Source of the DNA: Endozoicomonas elysicola
GTDB taxonomy: Bacteria; Pseudomonadota; Gammaproteobacteria; Pseudomonadales; Endozoicomonadaceae
NCBI RefSeq assembly: GCF_000710775.1
Contig: NZ_JOJP01000001.1
Span: 176,764-240,763 of the forward strand
DNA: 64,000 bases
Direction of reading: 5' to 3'
In this document: positions 17,181-27,869 of the stretch, one piece after another
Numbering within the stretch: the stretch's first letter is position 1
Layout of the letters: every line of letters starts with the position of its first letter
The notes under the pieces: model-generated
Seen by the model: only the letters and a program-made list of their open reading frames with translations
What the model was told of the DNA's origin: nothing
Database searches by the model: none
Made by a program: the position numbers and the translations under genes

Positions 17181-20100
17181 TGAAAATCCTCAGTCTGCGC
17201 CTGAAAAATATTAATTCCCTCAGGGGCGAGTGGAAAATAGACTTCCAGAAGGAACCGTTTACCAACAGTGGTCTGTTTGCCATTACCGGCCCTACCGGTG
17301 CCGGAAAAACCACGCTGCTGGATGCCATCTGCCTTGCCCTTTACCATCAGACCCCCCGCCTGACCACGATTTCAGCATCCGATAACGAACTGATGACAAG
17401 GCACACGTCAGAGTCTCTCTCAGAAGTTGAGTTTGAAGTGAAAGGCAAAGCCTATCGTGCCTTCTGGTCGCAACGCAGAGCCAGGGGAAAGGCGGATGGC
17501 AAGTTACAGGCTCCACAGGTCGAGCTGGCCGACAGTGATGGTACGATTATTACCACCCGTATTAACGATAAATTGAAAAAAGTCAGTGAGCTAACTGGGC
17601 TGGACTTCGGGCGTTTCACCAAATCCATGATGCTCGCCCAGGGTGGTTTTGCTGCTTTTCTGGAAGCCAGCGCCAATGACCGGGCAGAACTGCTGGAAGA
17701 GCTGACAGGTACTGAGATCTATGGAGAGATCTCACGACGGGTCTTTGAACGCATGCGTACCGAAGAGCAGAACCTCAGCCTGTTAAAAGCCAGAGCAGGT
17801 GGCATTGCCCTACTAAACGACGATCGACTTTCAGAGCTAAGAGAAGAACAGAATCAGCTGACCGAACAGCAACAGGAAACCAGCAACGAACGACTTTCCT
17901 TTACTCACCAGAAGCGCTGGCTGGAAGAACTGACCAGCAGAGAACAGGAAGAGGTTAAAGCCCGAGAGTCATTGAATCTTGCCATTCAACAGGGCGCAGA
18001 ACACAGCGAGCAATTAAACCGCCTGGAACAGTCCCTCCCCGCTATGGAGCTTCTACCGGACTGGGAACGGTTGAACGAATGTCAGCAAAAGCATCAACAG
18101 TTACAAAAGACACTGGCTGATCATCAACAGAAACAACTGACCACAGCTGAAAAGGCGGAAACAGCCCAAAAGCAGCATCAGATTCAATTAAGTGCCTGGG
18201 AAAACCATCAACAGGAACAGGAGCAGACTGAATCCCTGCTGGTAGAGCAGGTCATCCCCCTGGATTCCGACATACAGAGGCTTACTAACGAACAACAGAC
18301 CATCAAAGGCAAACTGCTGGCGGCAGAGCATGAGCAGGAAGTACTGAAAAAAAGCATTGCTGATGACCAGCAGTCCCGGCAGCAACTGACTGACCAGCTT
18401 CAGGTGGCTAACAATTACCTGAAACAAAATACACACCAGCAAAAGCTGGGAGAACAGCTGCCGGTATTACAAACCCTGTTTGAGCAGCGGGAGTCAACCA
18501 GCCAGACTGAACAACAGTATATTCAAGCCATTCAAACGTTAGAGCGGGAGAGCCAAAACCTAAACGCTCAACATCAGAAACTGGAAGACCACATTCAGTC
18601 GCTGACCAGTACTATCGAGCAACGCGCCAGCCAGAATAAAACGCTGCTTGAGAACAAAGCAGCCATATTAAATGGCCAGGAAGAAGACCAGCTTCAGGCG
18701 GCTCATCAGCAATGGAATGAACAGAACCCACTATGGCTGCATCTGAGTAACCTTAACCAGCAATATATAAACTGCAGCAGTGATTTACAGAAAGAGCAAA
18801 ACCTCCAAATCAACCTGCAGCAATCAGTAGCGCAGTACACTAATAAAATTAAAGGGCTGAGAGCCGAGTACAGAAATGCCAAACAGCACTGCCATGATCT
18901 GGAACAGCTGCTGATTCAGGAACGGCAGATTACCAGCCTTAAGGACTATCGCAATAGACTTCAGGCGGGAGAAGCCTGCCCTCTTTGCGGTGCTAAAGAA
19001 CATCCAGCGATTGAGCATTATCAGCAGCTGAATATTTCAGACACCGAACAACGGTTGAAAACCAAACAGCAAACGCTGGAACAGCTACAGACTGAGGGAG
19101 AGAGTCTGAGTAGAGAGGCTGCGCGTATACAGGCACAGCTGGAATCTTCAGAACAAACCATTAGCAGGCTGCAGAATCAGATTTCTCAGGTCACATCAGA
19201 CTGGTCCGCTACCAGCAATACACTGTCTCTTACATTCTCGATAAACAACACGGAAGAATATCAGAGCCACTTTAAACGGTTTACAGAAAGTGGGGAGACC
19301 CGAAAAAAACAGCTGGAAGAATTCAGTCAGCTCAATCGTAGTATTCAACTTGAGCAGCAGCAGCTGGATCAACTCAATAAAGACATTACCCAGCACAACC
19401 ATCGACGGGATGTTAATCAGTACCAGAAAAGCCAGATTGACCAGCAGCTGTCCGATAAACGCCAACAGCTCGAGCAGAGCAAACACGCCAGTCAGGCTTT
19501 GGAAGAAAAGATCAGGCTCAGAATTCAACATGAGCTGCATCTGCAGATCCCGATCCTTTCAGAGCAGTCAACATGGCTTAGTCAGCAGGACAAAAACTGG
19601 CAGCAATGGCAAAAAATCACTGCTGAGCAAAAAGTACTGGATGAAAAAATCCAGGCCATTAGCCTGCAGCTCAGCCATAAGCATCAAAATCAGCAAAAGG
19701 CTGATGAAGTCATCCAGGAATTTCAGAAAACACTGAATAACGCCAACGCTCAGCTACAACAACAGCAACAGAAACGGCACGAGCTGTTTGGCCAGAAAAT
19801 AGTGAATGAGGAGCGACAGCGACTCAAGTCACTGGTTGTTGAAGCCAAGACACACTACCAGCAAAGCCAGAGCCAGTTGAAAACGATTAATGAACAACTG
19901 GGCGAGCTGACCGGAATCATTCGTCAGCAGACCATTGAACAGGAATCATTGAGCGAAGGACTGAAAGTCGCAGAGAAAACGTGGCAAATATCATTAAATG
20001 AAAGCCCATTCCAGGACAGTGAACATTTCCAGAAAGCGTTGCTGGATAAAGAAGAGCGAAAGACGCTAACAGAACTTAAGCAATATCTTGAACAGCAGTT

Positions 20101-20860
20101 GCATGAGGCAAAAGGCAAGGTTGCCTCGGCTGAAGCCAACCTGAAAGCACATATTGAACAGCCAGCGACTAAACTGTCATTGGATGAATTAACTGAAAAA
20201 CTGACCGAGTTGGATAATCATATTCGTTTAATCAATCAACGACAGGGCGAAATTACTCAGGCACTGAAAGACGACGAAGAAAAACGTCTTGGCCAGGCAA
20301 GCCTCTTCAAGGATATTGCAGCACAAGAGCATCAATACCAAGTTTGGGCTCAACTCAGTGGCCTGATTGGCTCCAGTAAAGGTGACAAGTTCCGTAAATT
20401 TGCCCAGGGCCTGACGCTGGATCATCTGATTCTTCTGGCCAACCGACAGCTGGAGCAGCTGCATGCCCGCTATCTGCTCAATAGAAAGAGCAGCGATGAA
20501 CTCAGCCTTGAAGTTCTGGATACCTGGCAGGGTGACACAGCACGGGATATCAAAACCCTGTCTGGCGGTGAAAGCTTTCTGGTCAGCCTGGCACTAGCAC
20601 TAGGGCTTTCGGACCTGGTCAGCCACAAAACCCGTATCGACTCGCTGTTTCTGGACGAAGGGTTTGGTACACTGGATCAGGAAACACTGGAAACCGCACT
20701 CAGCGCCCTGGATAGCCTGAATGCCAGTGGGAAGATGGTTGGTATCATCTCCCATATCGAGTCCCTGAAAGAACGGATTCCCACCCGGATAGAAGTGATA
20801 AAAGAAACCGGACTGGGTTATAGCAAATTGGATAGACGCTTTGCCTGTATCTGCGACTGA
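17180..20860 (+). CDS. sbcC: Nuclease SbcCD subunit C (Rad50-type ATPase)
   Basis: This is the ATPase/SMC-like subunit of SbcCD. Walker A is GPTGAGKTT (residues 37-45). Very long Gln/Glu-rich coiled coils are interrupted by the zinc hook C-P-L-C at about residues 600-603. The C-terminal head has the signature [18 protein letters not shown] and Walker [13 protein letters not shown]. The length of 1,226 residues is typical of gammaproteobacterial SbcC. It is translationally coupled to sbcD. With SbcD it forms the heterotetramer that cleaves DNA hairpins, for example replicated palindromes. Confidence 0.97.
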   Translation: MKILSLRLKNINSLRGEWKIDFQKEPFTNSGLFAITGPTGAGKTTLLDAICLALYHQTPRLTTISASDNELMTRHTSESLSEVEFEVKGKAYRAFWSQRRARGKADGKLQAPQVELADSDGTIITTRINDKLKKVSELTGLDFGRFTKSMMLAQGGFAAFLEASANDRAELLEELTGTEIYGEISRRVFERMRTEEQNLSLLKARAGGIALLNDDRLSELREEQNQLTEQQQETSNERLSFTHQKRWLEELTSREQEEVKARESLNLAIQQGAEHSEQLNRLEQSLPAMELLPDWERLNECQQKHQQLQKTLADHQQKQLTTAEKAETAQKQHQIQLSAWENHQQEQEQTESLLVEQVIPLDSDIQRLTNEQQTIKGKLLAAEHEQEVLKKSIADDQQSRQQLTDQLQVANNYLKQNTHQQKLGEQLPVLQTLFEQRESTSQTEQQYIQAIQTLERESQNLNAQHQKLEDHIQSLTSTIEQRASQNKTLLENKAAILNGQEEDQLQAAHQQWNEQNPLWLHLSNLNQQYINCSSDLQKEQNLQINLQQSVAQYTNKIKGLRAEYRNAKQHCHDLEQLLIQERQITSLKDYRNRLQAGEACPLCGAKEHPAIEHYQQLNISDTEQRLKTKQQTLEQLQTEGESLSREAARIQAQLESSEQTISRLQNQISQVTSDWSATSNTLSLTFSINNTEEYQSHFKRFTESGETRKKQLEEFSQLNRSIQLEQQQLDQLNKDITQHNHRRDVNQYQKSQIDQQLSDKRQQLEQSKHASQALEEKIRLRIQHELHLQIPILSEQSTWLSQQDKNWQQWQKITAEQKVLDEKIQAISLQLSHKHQNQQKADEVIQEFQKTLNNANAQLQQQQQKRHELFGQKIVNEERQRLKSLVVEAKTHYQQSQSQLKTINEQLGELTGIIRQQTIEQESLSEGLKVAEKTWQISLNESPFQDSEHFQKALLDKEERKTLTELKQYLEQQLHEAKGKVASAEANLKAHIEQPATKLSLDELTEKLTELDNHIRLINQRQGEITQALKDDEEKRLGQASLFKDIAAQEHQYQVWAQLSGLIGSSKGDKFRKFAQGLTLDHLILLANRQLEQLHARYLLNRKSSDELSLEVLDTWQGDTARDIKTLSGGESFLVSLALALGLSDLVSHKTRIDSLFLDEGFGTLDQETLETALSALDSLNASGKMVGIISHIESLKERIPTRIEVIKETGLGYSKLDRRFACICD

Positions 20861-20881
20861 TCACTTTTATTTTGAGGGTTT

Positions 20882-22108
20882 ATGAATCAACTATTGACTG
20901 TTGGCGCTCTTGAGTCGTTTCTCATTGCCATATTTGTGCTGTTCCTGGGGCATTTTATCAATGCCCGAATCCCTGTATTGAAGAAGTTCAATATCCCTGA
21001 GCCCATTGTTGGTGGACTGATCGTTGCAGCGGGTATTGCATGGCTTCATTTCAACGGTACCGAAGTTGAGTTCCATCTGCCCTTGCAGGACACCTTCATG
21101 CTGATGTTCTTTGCAACGGTCGGGCTGGCCGCCAGTTATACCCAGCTCATTAAGGGAGGGGCTAAAGTACTGGTTTTCCTCGGTGTAGCATCGGCCTACA
21201 TCGTGTTGCAAAACGGCATAGGCATGTCATTGGCCACCATGCTGGGGCTTGATCCTCTTATGGGATTGATTGCCGGATCCATTACGCTTTCCGGTGGACA
21301 TGGAACCGGTGCAGCCTGGTCTCAGACATTCCAGGAAGTCTACGGCATGAACAATGTGCTGGAAATTGCCATGGCATCAGCAACATTTGGCCTGATCATG
21401 GGGGGTATTATAGGTAGCCCGGTAGCCCAGAGACTGGTGGATAAAAATGGTCTGAAATCACAGTACGGCAACAACAACAGAACCCACGATCAGTTTCCGG
21501 AACTGGTGACATACAATGAAAATGAGGAAGACAAGGTCACCTCAAAGAAGATGATTGAGTCACTGTTCATGATTCTGATCTGTGTGACTGGCGCCAAGTA
21601 TCTGGAAATCTGGGTCAATGGCTTCGAGATCAAATGGCTGATGATTCCCGATTTTGTCTATGCATTGTTTATTGGTGTCATCATCACCAATACCCTTGAA
21701 GTCACCAAGTTGAAAAAGCTGGATATTGAAACCATTGATGTCCTGGGTACCGTTTCACTGGCTCTATTTCTTGCCATGGCCCTGATGAGCTTGAAGCTCT
21801 GGAACATTCTTGATCTGGCGATCCCCTTCCTGATCATTCTGATGGTGCAGTCCGCCATGCTGGCAATATTCGCTTACGTTGTCACCTTCAGGGTGATGGG
21901 CAAAGACTACGATGCTGCCGTTATATCCAGTGGCCATTGTGGCTTTGGTCTTGGCGCAACCCCGACAGCTGTAATGAACATGGGTTCCGTGGTTAATCGC
22001 TTTGGCCCTTCACCTCAGGGCTTCATGGTGGTGCCTATTGTTGGGGCTTTCTTTATTGATATTGTGAACCTGATTATTCTGCAGGCAACGCTATCTATTT
22101 TTGGATAA
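20882..22108 (+). CDS. gltS: Sodium/glutamate symporter
   Basis: This is an inner-membrane Na+-coupled glutamate carrier of 408 residues, the standard GltS length. It has about ten hydrophobic segments in two inverted halves. Family blocks are visible: PEPIVGGLIVA in the first half, GSITLSGGHGTGAAW (re-entrant loop) and, in the second half, SSGHCGFGLGATPTAVMNM. The start is supported by a GAGGG ribosome-binding site. The gene follows sbcC after 21 bases and may be cotranscribed with it, though no functional link is known. Confidence 0.95.
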   Translation: MNQLLTVGALESFLIAIFVLFLGHFINARIPVLKKFNIPEPIVGGLIVAAGIAWLHFNGTEVEFHLPLQDTFMLMFFATVGLAASYTQLIKGGAKVLVFLGVASAYIVLQNGIGMSLATMLGLDPLMGLIAGSITLSGGHGTGAAWSQTFQEVYGMNNVLEIAMASATFGLIMGGIIGSPVAQRLVDKNGLKSQYGNNNRTHDQFPELVTYNENEEDKVTSKKMIESLFMILICVTGAKYLEIWVNGFEIKWLMIPDFVYALFIGVIITNTLEVTKLKKLDIETIDVLGTVSLALFLAMALMSLKLWNILDLAIPFLIILMVQSAMLAIFAYVVTFRVMGKDYDAAVISSGHCGFGLGATPTAVMNMGSVVNRFGPSPQGFMVVPIVGAFFIDIVNLIILQATLSIFG

Positions 22109-22140
22109 TTAGCAACCTTTATACTGTTATTTATCCAGTT

Positions 22141-22168
22141 AGAGCGGCTTCTTCTAAGAAGCCGCTCT
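22141..22168 (+). terminator. GC-rich hairpin downstream of gltS
   Basis: A perfect inverted repeat, AGAGCGGCTTCT / AGAAGCCGCTCT with a four-base loop, lies 33 bases after the gltS stop. It lacks a clear T-run on either side, so it may stabilise the transcript end instead of terminating alone. Confidence 0.55.
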
Positions 22169-22348
22169 AGAGAAGCACACCCTGTAAAAATTTGAGTTAC
22201 TCTTGGCTTGGATAAAATTAAAGTACAGATTATAAGTTCAATTATTTTAATACCAAAATCTGCTAATATTTTTATTTAATTTGAACTTGCCAGAAGGCTT
22301 CAAGTCGAAGCTAGGATTTACAAATAAAATCTGAATGAGCTAACTTAA

Positions 22349-23551
22349 ATGCCAGCAGTTTCATCTCCCTCAACACAAGCATTTAGCCTTTTGCCTCGCC
22401 TCATTAGAACATTAGAGCAAGACCTGCCAGGAACGTTACAACACCGAGCTAATCAACCCACTTGGAATGGACATACGATCAGGTTGGTTCTTAAACATTT
22501 CATGGCACAGTACATTCCTCAAAACTTAAGAATAAATCACGATGATCCAACCATGGCACGACAACTTTTATTGTGTGGTTTCTCGACAGATTTATACTCG
22601 CAATTTGCAGAAGTAGATACAACCAGAGGTCATCAAGTATCTTTCAGGAATCGCTCTGCAACTGATATTCGCGACACCCCTCGATTGATTTCAATAAATA
22701 TTAATGACAGAAATGGAATCAATGCACAGGACTGTATGAAAAATACTCCTCTGACTATTTCAACCTATTTTATGAATACTCCTTTAACAAGAGAGTTATT
22801 AGAATTAAATGCAAACCCAAACATTCCGAACAGTTTGAATTTATCCCCCCTAAACATAGCAGTGATGAGAAAACTCTGTAGCTCGGACATTCAAAATCTG
22901 TACCAGTATGGAGCAAATCAAGATCATCAAGATTTAGCAGGAAATTCTCCTCTTATGTATGCATGCGTATCAGGAAATATGGGATTAGCCGAAGTGCTGC
23001 TCACTCAAACTGGAGCAGATGTAAATCAAAGAAACCACATCTATGAAACTCCATTAGTTGTTGCCTGTTCATATGGTTCTAATGATTTTGTTGAATTGTT
23101 AGTTCATGCTGGAGCAGTCCTTGATTTTCGCTCTACATGCCAAAGAACCGCTCTTTTTTTTGCCATAATGTATGGATACCCTGAGTGCGTTAATACTCTT
23201 CTGAAGTTTGGAGCAGATATGGATCTACAAGACTCAATGGGCAAAACCCCAATAGATTACGCAATAGAAAAACAAAAAAAAGCGGAAACCAAAGAAGATA
23301 AGTTCAAGTACGGTGAAATACTCAAACTCCTAGCTAACCCTCCGAAAAGGGTTACTCTCTCCAGGTTTTCAAAATCTAACCAATTGAAAAATACTTGCCG
23401 CAACAGGATCCGACAACTCCTGAACAGCAGCTCTCGGGATCATTTATTTACAAAAAAAGTTAAATTACTGCCTCTACCCAACGAGCAAAAAGAATATTTA
23501 CAAGGTAACTCTACACAGTCATTAAACGACGCACTGCGGCTTCATCCATAG
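22349..23551 (+). CDS. Ankyrin-repeat protein with C-terminal SOCS-box-like module (candidate host-directed effector)
   Basis: A 400-residue cytosolic-type protein with no signal peptide or membrane segment. At least five ankyrin repeats span about residues 130-325, for example GNSPLMYACVSGNMGLAEVLL, YETPLVVACSYGSNDFVELL and QRTALFFAIMYGYPECVNTLL. The C-terminal segment 340-385 resembles the SOCS box of vertebrate ASB proteins. It has a BC-box-like L346-x3-C350-x3-I354 and a Cul5-box-like V371-x2-L-P-L-P(374-377)-x5-Y383-L384. The gene is clearly more AT-rich than its neighbours, suggesting recent acquisition. Its last 41 bases overlap the 3' end of urtE in antisense, and the tail after the SOCS box is read from the opposite strand of urtE. 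The ankyrin call is firm; the SOCS call is a motif match made by eye. Confidence 0.88.
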   Translation: MPAVSSPSTQAFSLLPRLIRTLEQDLPGTLQHRANQPTWNGHTIRLVLKHFMAQYIPQNLRINHDDPTMARQLLLCGFSTDLYSQFAEVDTTRGHQVSFRNRSATDIRDTPRLISININDRNGINAQDCMKNTPLTISTYFMNTPLTRELLELNANPNIPNSLNLSPLNIAVMRKLCSSDIQNLYQYGANQDHQDLAGNSPLMYACVSGNMGLAEVLLTQTGADVNQRNHIYETPLVVACSYGSNDFVELLVHAGAVLDFRSTCQRTALFFAIMYGYPECVNTLLKFGADMDLQDSMGKTPIDYAIEKQKKAETKEDKFKYGEILKLLANPPKRVTLSRFSKSNQLKNTCRNRIRQLLNSSSRDHLFTKKVKLLPLPNEQKEYLQGNSTQSLNDALRLHP

Positions 23552-24215
23552 CGTTGCCAGTGCCTTCCAGAGCAACCTCCCCCCTATCCAGCACCACAAA
23601 GGTATCCGCCAGATCACGGGCAAACTCAAAGAACTGCTCAACCAGCAGAATAGCCATCTCACCCCGGTCACGGAGCAGACCAATCACCGACTGAATATCT
23701 TTAATAATGGAAGGTTGGATACCTTCCGTTGGCTCATCCAGTATCAACAGTTCCGGCTGGGTTACCAGTGCACGGGCAATGGCCAGCTGCTGTTGCTGGC
23801 CACCGGACAGGTCGCCTCCCCGGCGATGGCGCATCTGTTGAAGCACGGGAAAGAGATCAAAAATTTCTGGATCAATCCGTCGCTTTGAGCGGGGCAGACA
23901 GGCAAAACCGGTTTCCAGATTCTCCTGCACCGTGAGTAATGGAAAAATCTGCCGCCCCTGGGGAACATAGGCAATACCATTCCGCGCTCTTGAGTGAGAA
24001 GGGCTGCTGGCAATATCAATCCCCTGCCACAGGATCTTGCCAGAGGCTGGTGTTACCCGACCTGCGACAGCATTCATAAGGGTAGTTTTTCCAACGCCAT
24101 TACGCCCCATTACGCTGGTGACCTTGCCCTTGCGAGCTTCAATGGTGACCGACTTCAGAGCCTGACTGGCACCGTAAAAAACATCAATGCCCTGTACTTC
24201 CAACATCCCTTCCAT
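23511..24215 (-). CDS. urtE: Urea ABC transporter ATP-binding protein UrtE
   Basis: This is an ATPase subunit of the high-affinity urea importer. The 234 residues carry Walker A GRNGVGKTT, signature LSGGQQQQLAIARAL and Walker B LLILDEPTEGIQPS; the E-G-I-Q-P-S variant is characteristic of UrtE/LivF-type subunits. It is the last gene of the urtABCDE cluster, 15 bases after urtD. The LivF homologue for branched-chain amino acids is the alternative, but linkage to urtA and the urease genes settles the assignment. Its 3' end overlaps the convergent ankyrin gene. Confidence 0.95.
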   Translation of the reverse strand: MEGMLEVQGIDVFYGASQALKSVTIEARKGKVTSVMGRNGVGKTTLMNAVAGRVTPASGKILWQGIDIASSPSHSRARNGIAYVPQGRQIFPLLTVQENLETGFACLPRSKRRIDPEIFDLFPVLQQMRHRRGGDLSGGQQQQLAIARALVTQPELLILDEPTEGIQPSIIKDIQSVIGLLRDRGEMAILLVEQFFEFARDLADTFVVLDRGEVALEGTGNAMDEAAVRRLMTV

Positions 24216-24230
24216 GACAACTATCTCCCC

Positions 24231-24989
24231 TTATCTACCAAGATAAACGTCAATGACTTTTTGATTCTGCTGAACATGGTCCAATGAACCCGATGCCAGC
24301 ACACTGCCTTCATGAAGCACCATCACTGGACACTCAAGCGCCCGGATAAACGCCATGTCATGTTCGACCACAACCACACTGCGCTCTCTGGCAAGGTCTC
24401 TTAACAGGTCAGCGGTTCTGAAGGTTTCTTCATCCGTCATACCTGCCGCCGGTTCATCCACCAGCAATAACTCCGGCTCCTGCAACAGCAGCATGCCAAT
24501 TTCCAGCCACTGTTTCTGTCCATGGGACAATGATGCCCCTAACCACGCTTTACGGTCTGACAGTCGTATCAGCTCCATCACTTCATCGATTCTTCTGGCA
24601 CCTTTTGAACTGAGAGCACCAAACATGGAAGCAAAAGGCGTTCGACGTCCAGCCAGGGCCAGTTCCAGGTTTTCCCAGACCGTCAGGCTTTCAATCACGG
24701 ATGGCTTCTGAAACTTCCGGCCAATCCCCATATTGGCGACTTCGGTTTCGTCATACCGGGTAAGATCCACTTCGCCATGGAAAAACACCTCACCAGAGTC
24801 AGGCCGGGTTTTGCCGGTTACCACATCCATCATGGTGCTCTTACCGGCACCGTTCGGGCCGATAATCGCACTCAGCTCTTTTTCGCGAACCATAAATGAG
24901 AGCTCGTTCAATGCCCGGAAACCATCGAAACTGACCGTGACATTGTTGAGATAGAGTAAGGTGTCATTGGGTATATGCTTATCAACCAT
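24231..24989 (-). CDS. urtD: Urea ABC transporter ATP-binding protein UrtD
   Basis: This is the second ATPase of the urea importer, with 252 residues. Walker A is GPNGAGKST, the signature region is ASLSHGQKQWLEIGMLL (an S-H-G-Q variant usual in UrtD), and Walker B is LLLVDEPAAGMT. The fold is LivG-like. It overlaps the end of urtC by 8 bases, indicating coupling. Confidence 0.95.
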   Translation of the reverse strand: MVDKHIPNDTLLYLNNVTVSFDGFRALNELSFMVREKELSAIIGPNGAGKSTMMDVVTGKTRPDSGEVFFHGEVDLTRYDETEVANMGIGRKFQKPSVIESLTVWENLELALAGRRTPFASMFGALSSKGARRIDEVMELIRLSDRKAWLGASLSHGQKQWLEIGMLLLQEPELLLVDEPAAGMTDEETFRTADLLRDLARERSVVVVEHDMAFIRALECPVMVLHEGSVLASGSLDHVQQNQKVIDVYLGR

Positions 24990-26151
24990 GGTCCACTAAC
25001 TCCGTTTTCTCTATCCGGTTGTTCTGCTGATTCCTGCGTTCAGTAATAAAGCCCACTATCTGCTGATACAGCCCTACCAGACCCTTAGGCAACCAGAGCG
25101 TGGTAATAACGAACAGGGCACCCAGGGCAAACAACCAGGCATCTGGCATGACCCCGGTAAACCAGGTTTTCGCATAGTTAACGACGACGGCACCAATCAC
25201 AGCTCCATAGAGCGTTCCACGACCACCGACAGCTACCCAGATCACCAGCTCAATGGAATTAATGGGAGAAAACTCACCCGGATTAATAATGCCAACCTGA
25301 GGAACATAAAGGGCACCGGCAATACCGGCCAGAACCGCTGACAGAGTAAAGGCCACCAGTTTGTAGTGTTCAACCCGATAGCCCATAAAGCGCACTCGGC
25401 TCTCAGCATCCCGAACGGCCACCAGCACCCGGCCATAACGGCTGCTCACCAGCCAGCGACACACTAGATACCCCAGTGTCAGCGCCAACGCAGAACTGAT
25501 CAGAAGAACAACACGGGTGCTGTCACTTTGTAGGCTGAAACCCAGCAGATCCTTAAAGTCAGTCAGGCCATTATTACCGCCAAAGCCAAAGTCATTCTGA
25601 AAGAACAACAGCATCAGGGCATAGGTCAGAGCCTGGGTTATGATGGAAAGATAAACACCTGTCACCCTTGAACGGAAAGCCAGCCAGCCAAAAAGGAAAG
25701 CCAGTAACCCTGGCACCAGTGCCACCATCACCATGGCAAAAGCAAAAGAGTCAAACCCATACCAGTACCAGGGCAGCTCCTGCCAGTTCAGAAACACCAT
25801 AAAGTCAGGCAGCTCCGGGTTACCATAAACACCACGGTCACCAATCTGACGCATCAGGTACATGCCCATGGCATAGCCGCCCAGGGCAAAAAACGCCCCG
25901 TGCCCCAGGCTGAGAATCCCGCAGTATCCCCAAACCAGATCCAGCGCCAGGGCCAGCAACCCATAGCAGAGATACTTGCCCAGCAGAGTCACGGTATAGT
26001 TACTGACATGCAGAGGAGAGCCTTCCGGCATCAACGTATTCAGCAACACAACCACAGCCGTAATTGCCATAACTGACGACAGAAGAAGTTTACCGGCACG
26101 ATCTTCCAGTAACAGTCGGGTCAGAAAGCCCGGTTGGAATCCTTTCGTCAT
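24982..26151 (-). CDS. urtC: Urea ABC transporter permease UrtC
   Basis: This LivM-type inner-membrane permease has 389 residues and about ten hydrophobic segments. It contains the family block LSLGHGAFFALGGYAMGMYL and the late segment ELVIWVAVGGRGTLYGAVIGA typical of branched-chain amino-acid/urea permeases. It sits between urtB (3-base gap) and urtD (8-base overlap) and pairs with UrtB to form the membrane channel. Confidence 0.95.
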   Translation of the reverse strand: MTKGFQPGFLTRLLLEDRAGKLLLSSVMAITAVVVLLNTLMPEGSPLHVSNYTVTLLGKYLCYGLLALALDLVWGYCGILSLGHGAFFALGGYAMGMYLMRQIGDRGVYGNPELPDFMVFLNWQELPWYWYGFDSFAFAMVMVALVPGLLAFLFGWLAFRSRVTGVYLSIITQALTYALMLLFFQNDFGFGGNNGLTDFKDLLGFSLQSDSTRVVLLISSALALTLGYLVCRWLVSSRYGRVLVAVRDAESRVRFMGYRVEHYKLVAFTLSAVLAGIAGALYVPQVGIINPGEFSPINSIELVIWVAVGGRGTLYGAVIGAVVVNYAKTWFTGVMPDAWLFALGALFVITTLWLPKGLVGLYQQIVGFITERRNQQNNRIEKTELVDHG

Positions 26152-26154
26152 ATC

Positions 26155-27801
26155 TTACCCCTCAACTGCCCGGCCCTTGAGAGCAAACAGCCCCCGGGGT
26201 CGCTTCTGGATGAACAGAATGATGAATACCAATACCAGAATCTTGGCAACCACGGCACCAGCCCAGGGCTCCAGAAATTTATTCACCACACCCAGCCCCA
26301 TGGCGGCTACCAATGTGCCCCACAGATTTCCTACCCCGCCAAACACGACCACCATAAAGGAGTCGATAATGTAGTTCTGGCCAAGGTTTGGCCCTACGTT
26401 GGTCAGCTGTGACAGAGCCACTCCTGCAACACCGGCAATACCAGAACCCAGGCCAAAGGTAAGGGCATCCACCCGGCCGGTAGGAATGCCCATGGAGCTG
26501 GCCATGGCACGGTTCTGGGTTACTGCCCGAATATTCAAACCAAAGCGGGTGTAACGCATCACAAACAGCAGAACCATAAAGACCAGCAGACTGAAGCCAA
26601 CAATGTATAACCGGTTCCAGGTGAGCGACAGAGCCTCATTAATTACCCACGAACCACTCATCCAGGCTGGCGTTGCCACCTCCTGGTTCAATGGTGAGAA
26701 AATGGTTCTTACGGCCTGTTGAAGAATCAGGCTGATGCCAAACGTCGCCAGCAGAGTTTCCAGGGGGCGACCATAGAGATGGCGGATAACCAGCCTCTCA
26801 ATAAGCACCCCAGCCGCACCAGCAACCAAAAAGGCAAGAGGAATGGCGATAAACAGGGACTGATCAATTAACTCCGGAAAAACCGACTGAATGACGAACG
26901 TCGTATAGGCACCGAGCATCATCATTTCACCATGGGCCATATTGATCACGCCCATCACCCCGAAAGTAATCGCAAGCCCAATAGATGACAGTAACAATAC
27001 GGACCCAAGACTCAGACCAAAGAAGACATTTTCTGCCACGGTATAGTACTGCTGCCGCTGGTCAATTTCGGCAAGTGCTGTAGTGATGGCTTGCGCCAGG
27101 GCTGGATTTTCAGTACCTGCTAAAGTGTTGGCCAACACTGAACGAATAAAGGGGTTATCAGAGCTGGTAAGTACCTCAAGCGCTTCTATCTGTTCACTGA
27201 TGGAACCCTGCTGAAAAAGATCCAGAGCCAGGGCCATATCCAGTGCATAGATAACCGCCTGATCCTCTTCGCTGGCTCTCATATTTCGAAGCGTACCCAG
27301 CGTTTTGCTATCCAGGGTTTTCAGAGAAGCATATATCGCGCTTATTCGAGTTTCCGGATCACTGGCTTTCAAGTCCCAGGATGCCAGCGCCGTTTTAATG
27401 GCTGAGCGGAGTTGATTATTAATTCTTACTTTTTTCAGCGCTCTTTTCTTAACCGTTCCAAGCTCAAGAGATTCGCCTTTCGATTCCCCTTCGGTAAAGA
27501 AAGGATTAAAAATCCGATACTGTTTATCGGGCGTTTTTTCTGCAAATACCAGCCGTTTCTGCTTCTTCTCGACAAACAGTTTGCCATTCAGCCAATGTTC
27601 CAGAATCTGCTGGCTGGACTCACTGCCTTCTTCAGTCAGAGCCGTGACAACACGTTCCAGCTGTGTCCAGGAGCTTTTGGTTAATAATGGCTTAAGATCT
27701 TCGGAAGACACCGCCAAAACAGGGCGTGATAAAACCAGCAACAAGAACAGGAAGAAGCTGGCTGACAGACCATGAAGAGCCTGCCGGACGTTCTGATTCA
27801 T
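26155..27801 (-). CDS. urtB: Urea ABC transporter permease UrtB
   Basis: This LivH-type permease has 548 residues. As in other UrtB proteins, the membrane part (about residues 250-548, with GVMGVINMAHGEMMMLGAYTTF and FGGVGNLWGTLVAA) follows a long periplasmic N-terminal extension behind a signal-like segment (LSASFFLFLLLVLSRPVLA). The extension is helical and HEAT-like in appearance and its function is unknown. An AAGGA ribosome-binding site lies six bases upstream of the ATG. A hairpin separates it from urtA. Confidence 0.95.
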   Translation of the reverse strand: MNQNVRQALHGLSASFFLFLLLVLSRPVLAVSSEDLKPLLTKSSWTQLERVVTALTEEGSESSQQILEHWLNGKLFVEKKQKRLVFAEKTPDKQYRIFNPFFTEGESKGESLELGTVKKRALKKVRINNQLRSAIKTALASWDLKASDPETRISAIYASLKTLDSKTLGTLRNMRASEEDQAVIYALDMALALDLFQQGSISEQIEALEVLTSSDNPFIRSVLANTLAGTENPALAQAITTALAEIDQRQQYYTVAENVFFGLSLGSVLLLSSIGLAITFGVMGVINMAHGEMMMLGAYTTFVIQSVFPELIDQSLFIAIPLAFLVAGAAGVLIERLVIRHLYGRPLETLLATFGISLILQQAVRTIFSPLNQEVATPAWMSGSWVINEALSLTWNRLYIVGFSLLVFMVLLFVMRYTRFGLNIRAVTQNRAMASSMGIPTGRVDALTFGLGSGIAGVAGVALSQLTNVGPNLGQNYIIDSFMVVVFGGVGNLWGTLVAAMGLGVVNKFLEPWAGAVVAKILVLVFIILFIQKRPRGLFALKGRAVEG

Positions 27802-27814
27802 AATACATCCTTAT

Positions 27815-27846
27815 ATGCCCATACCCCCCTTGCGGGATATGGGCAT
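27815..27846 (-). promoter_or_regulatory. Hairpin between urtA and urtB
   Basis: The 9-bp arms ATGCCCATA and TATGGGCAT enclose a C-rich/GCGGG core, so the stem can extend inward. No T-run follows. Such hairpins between a binding-protein gene and its permease genes commonly lower downstream expression or stabilise the upstream message. Confidence 0.6.
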
Positions 27847-27869
27847 GATTGTTATGCCATCTTTATAAA

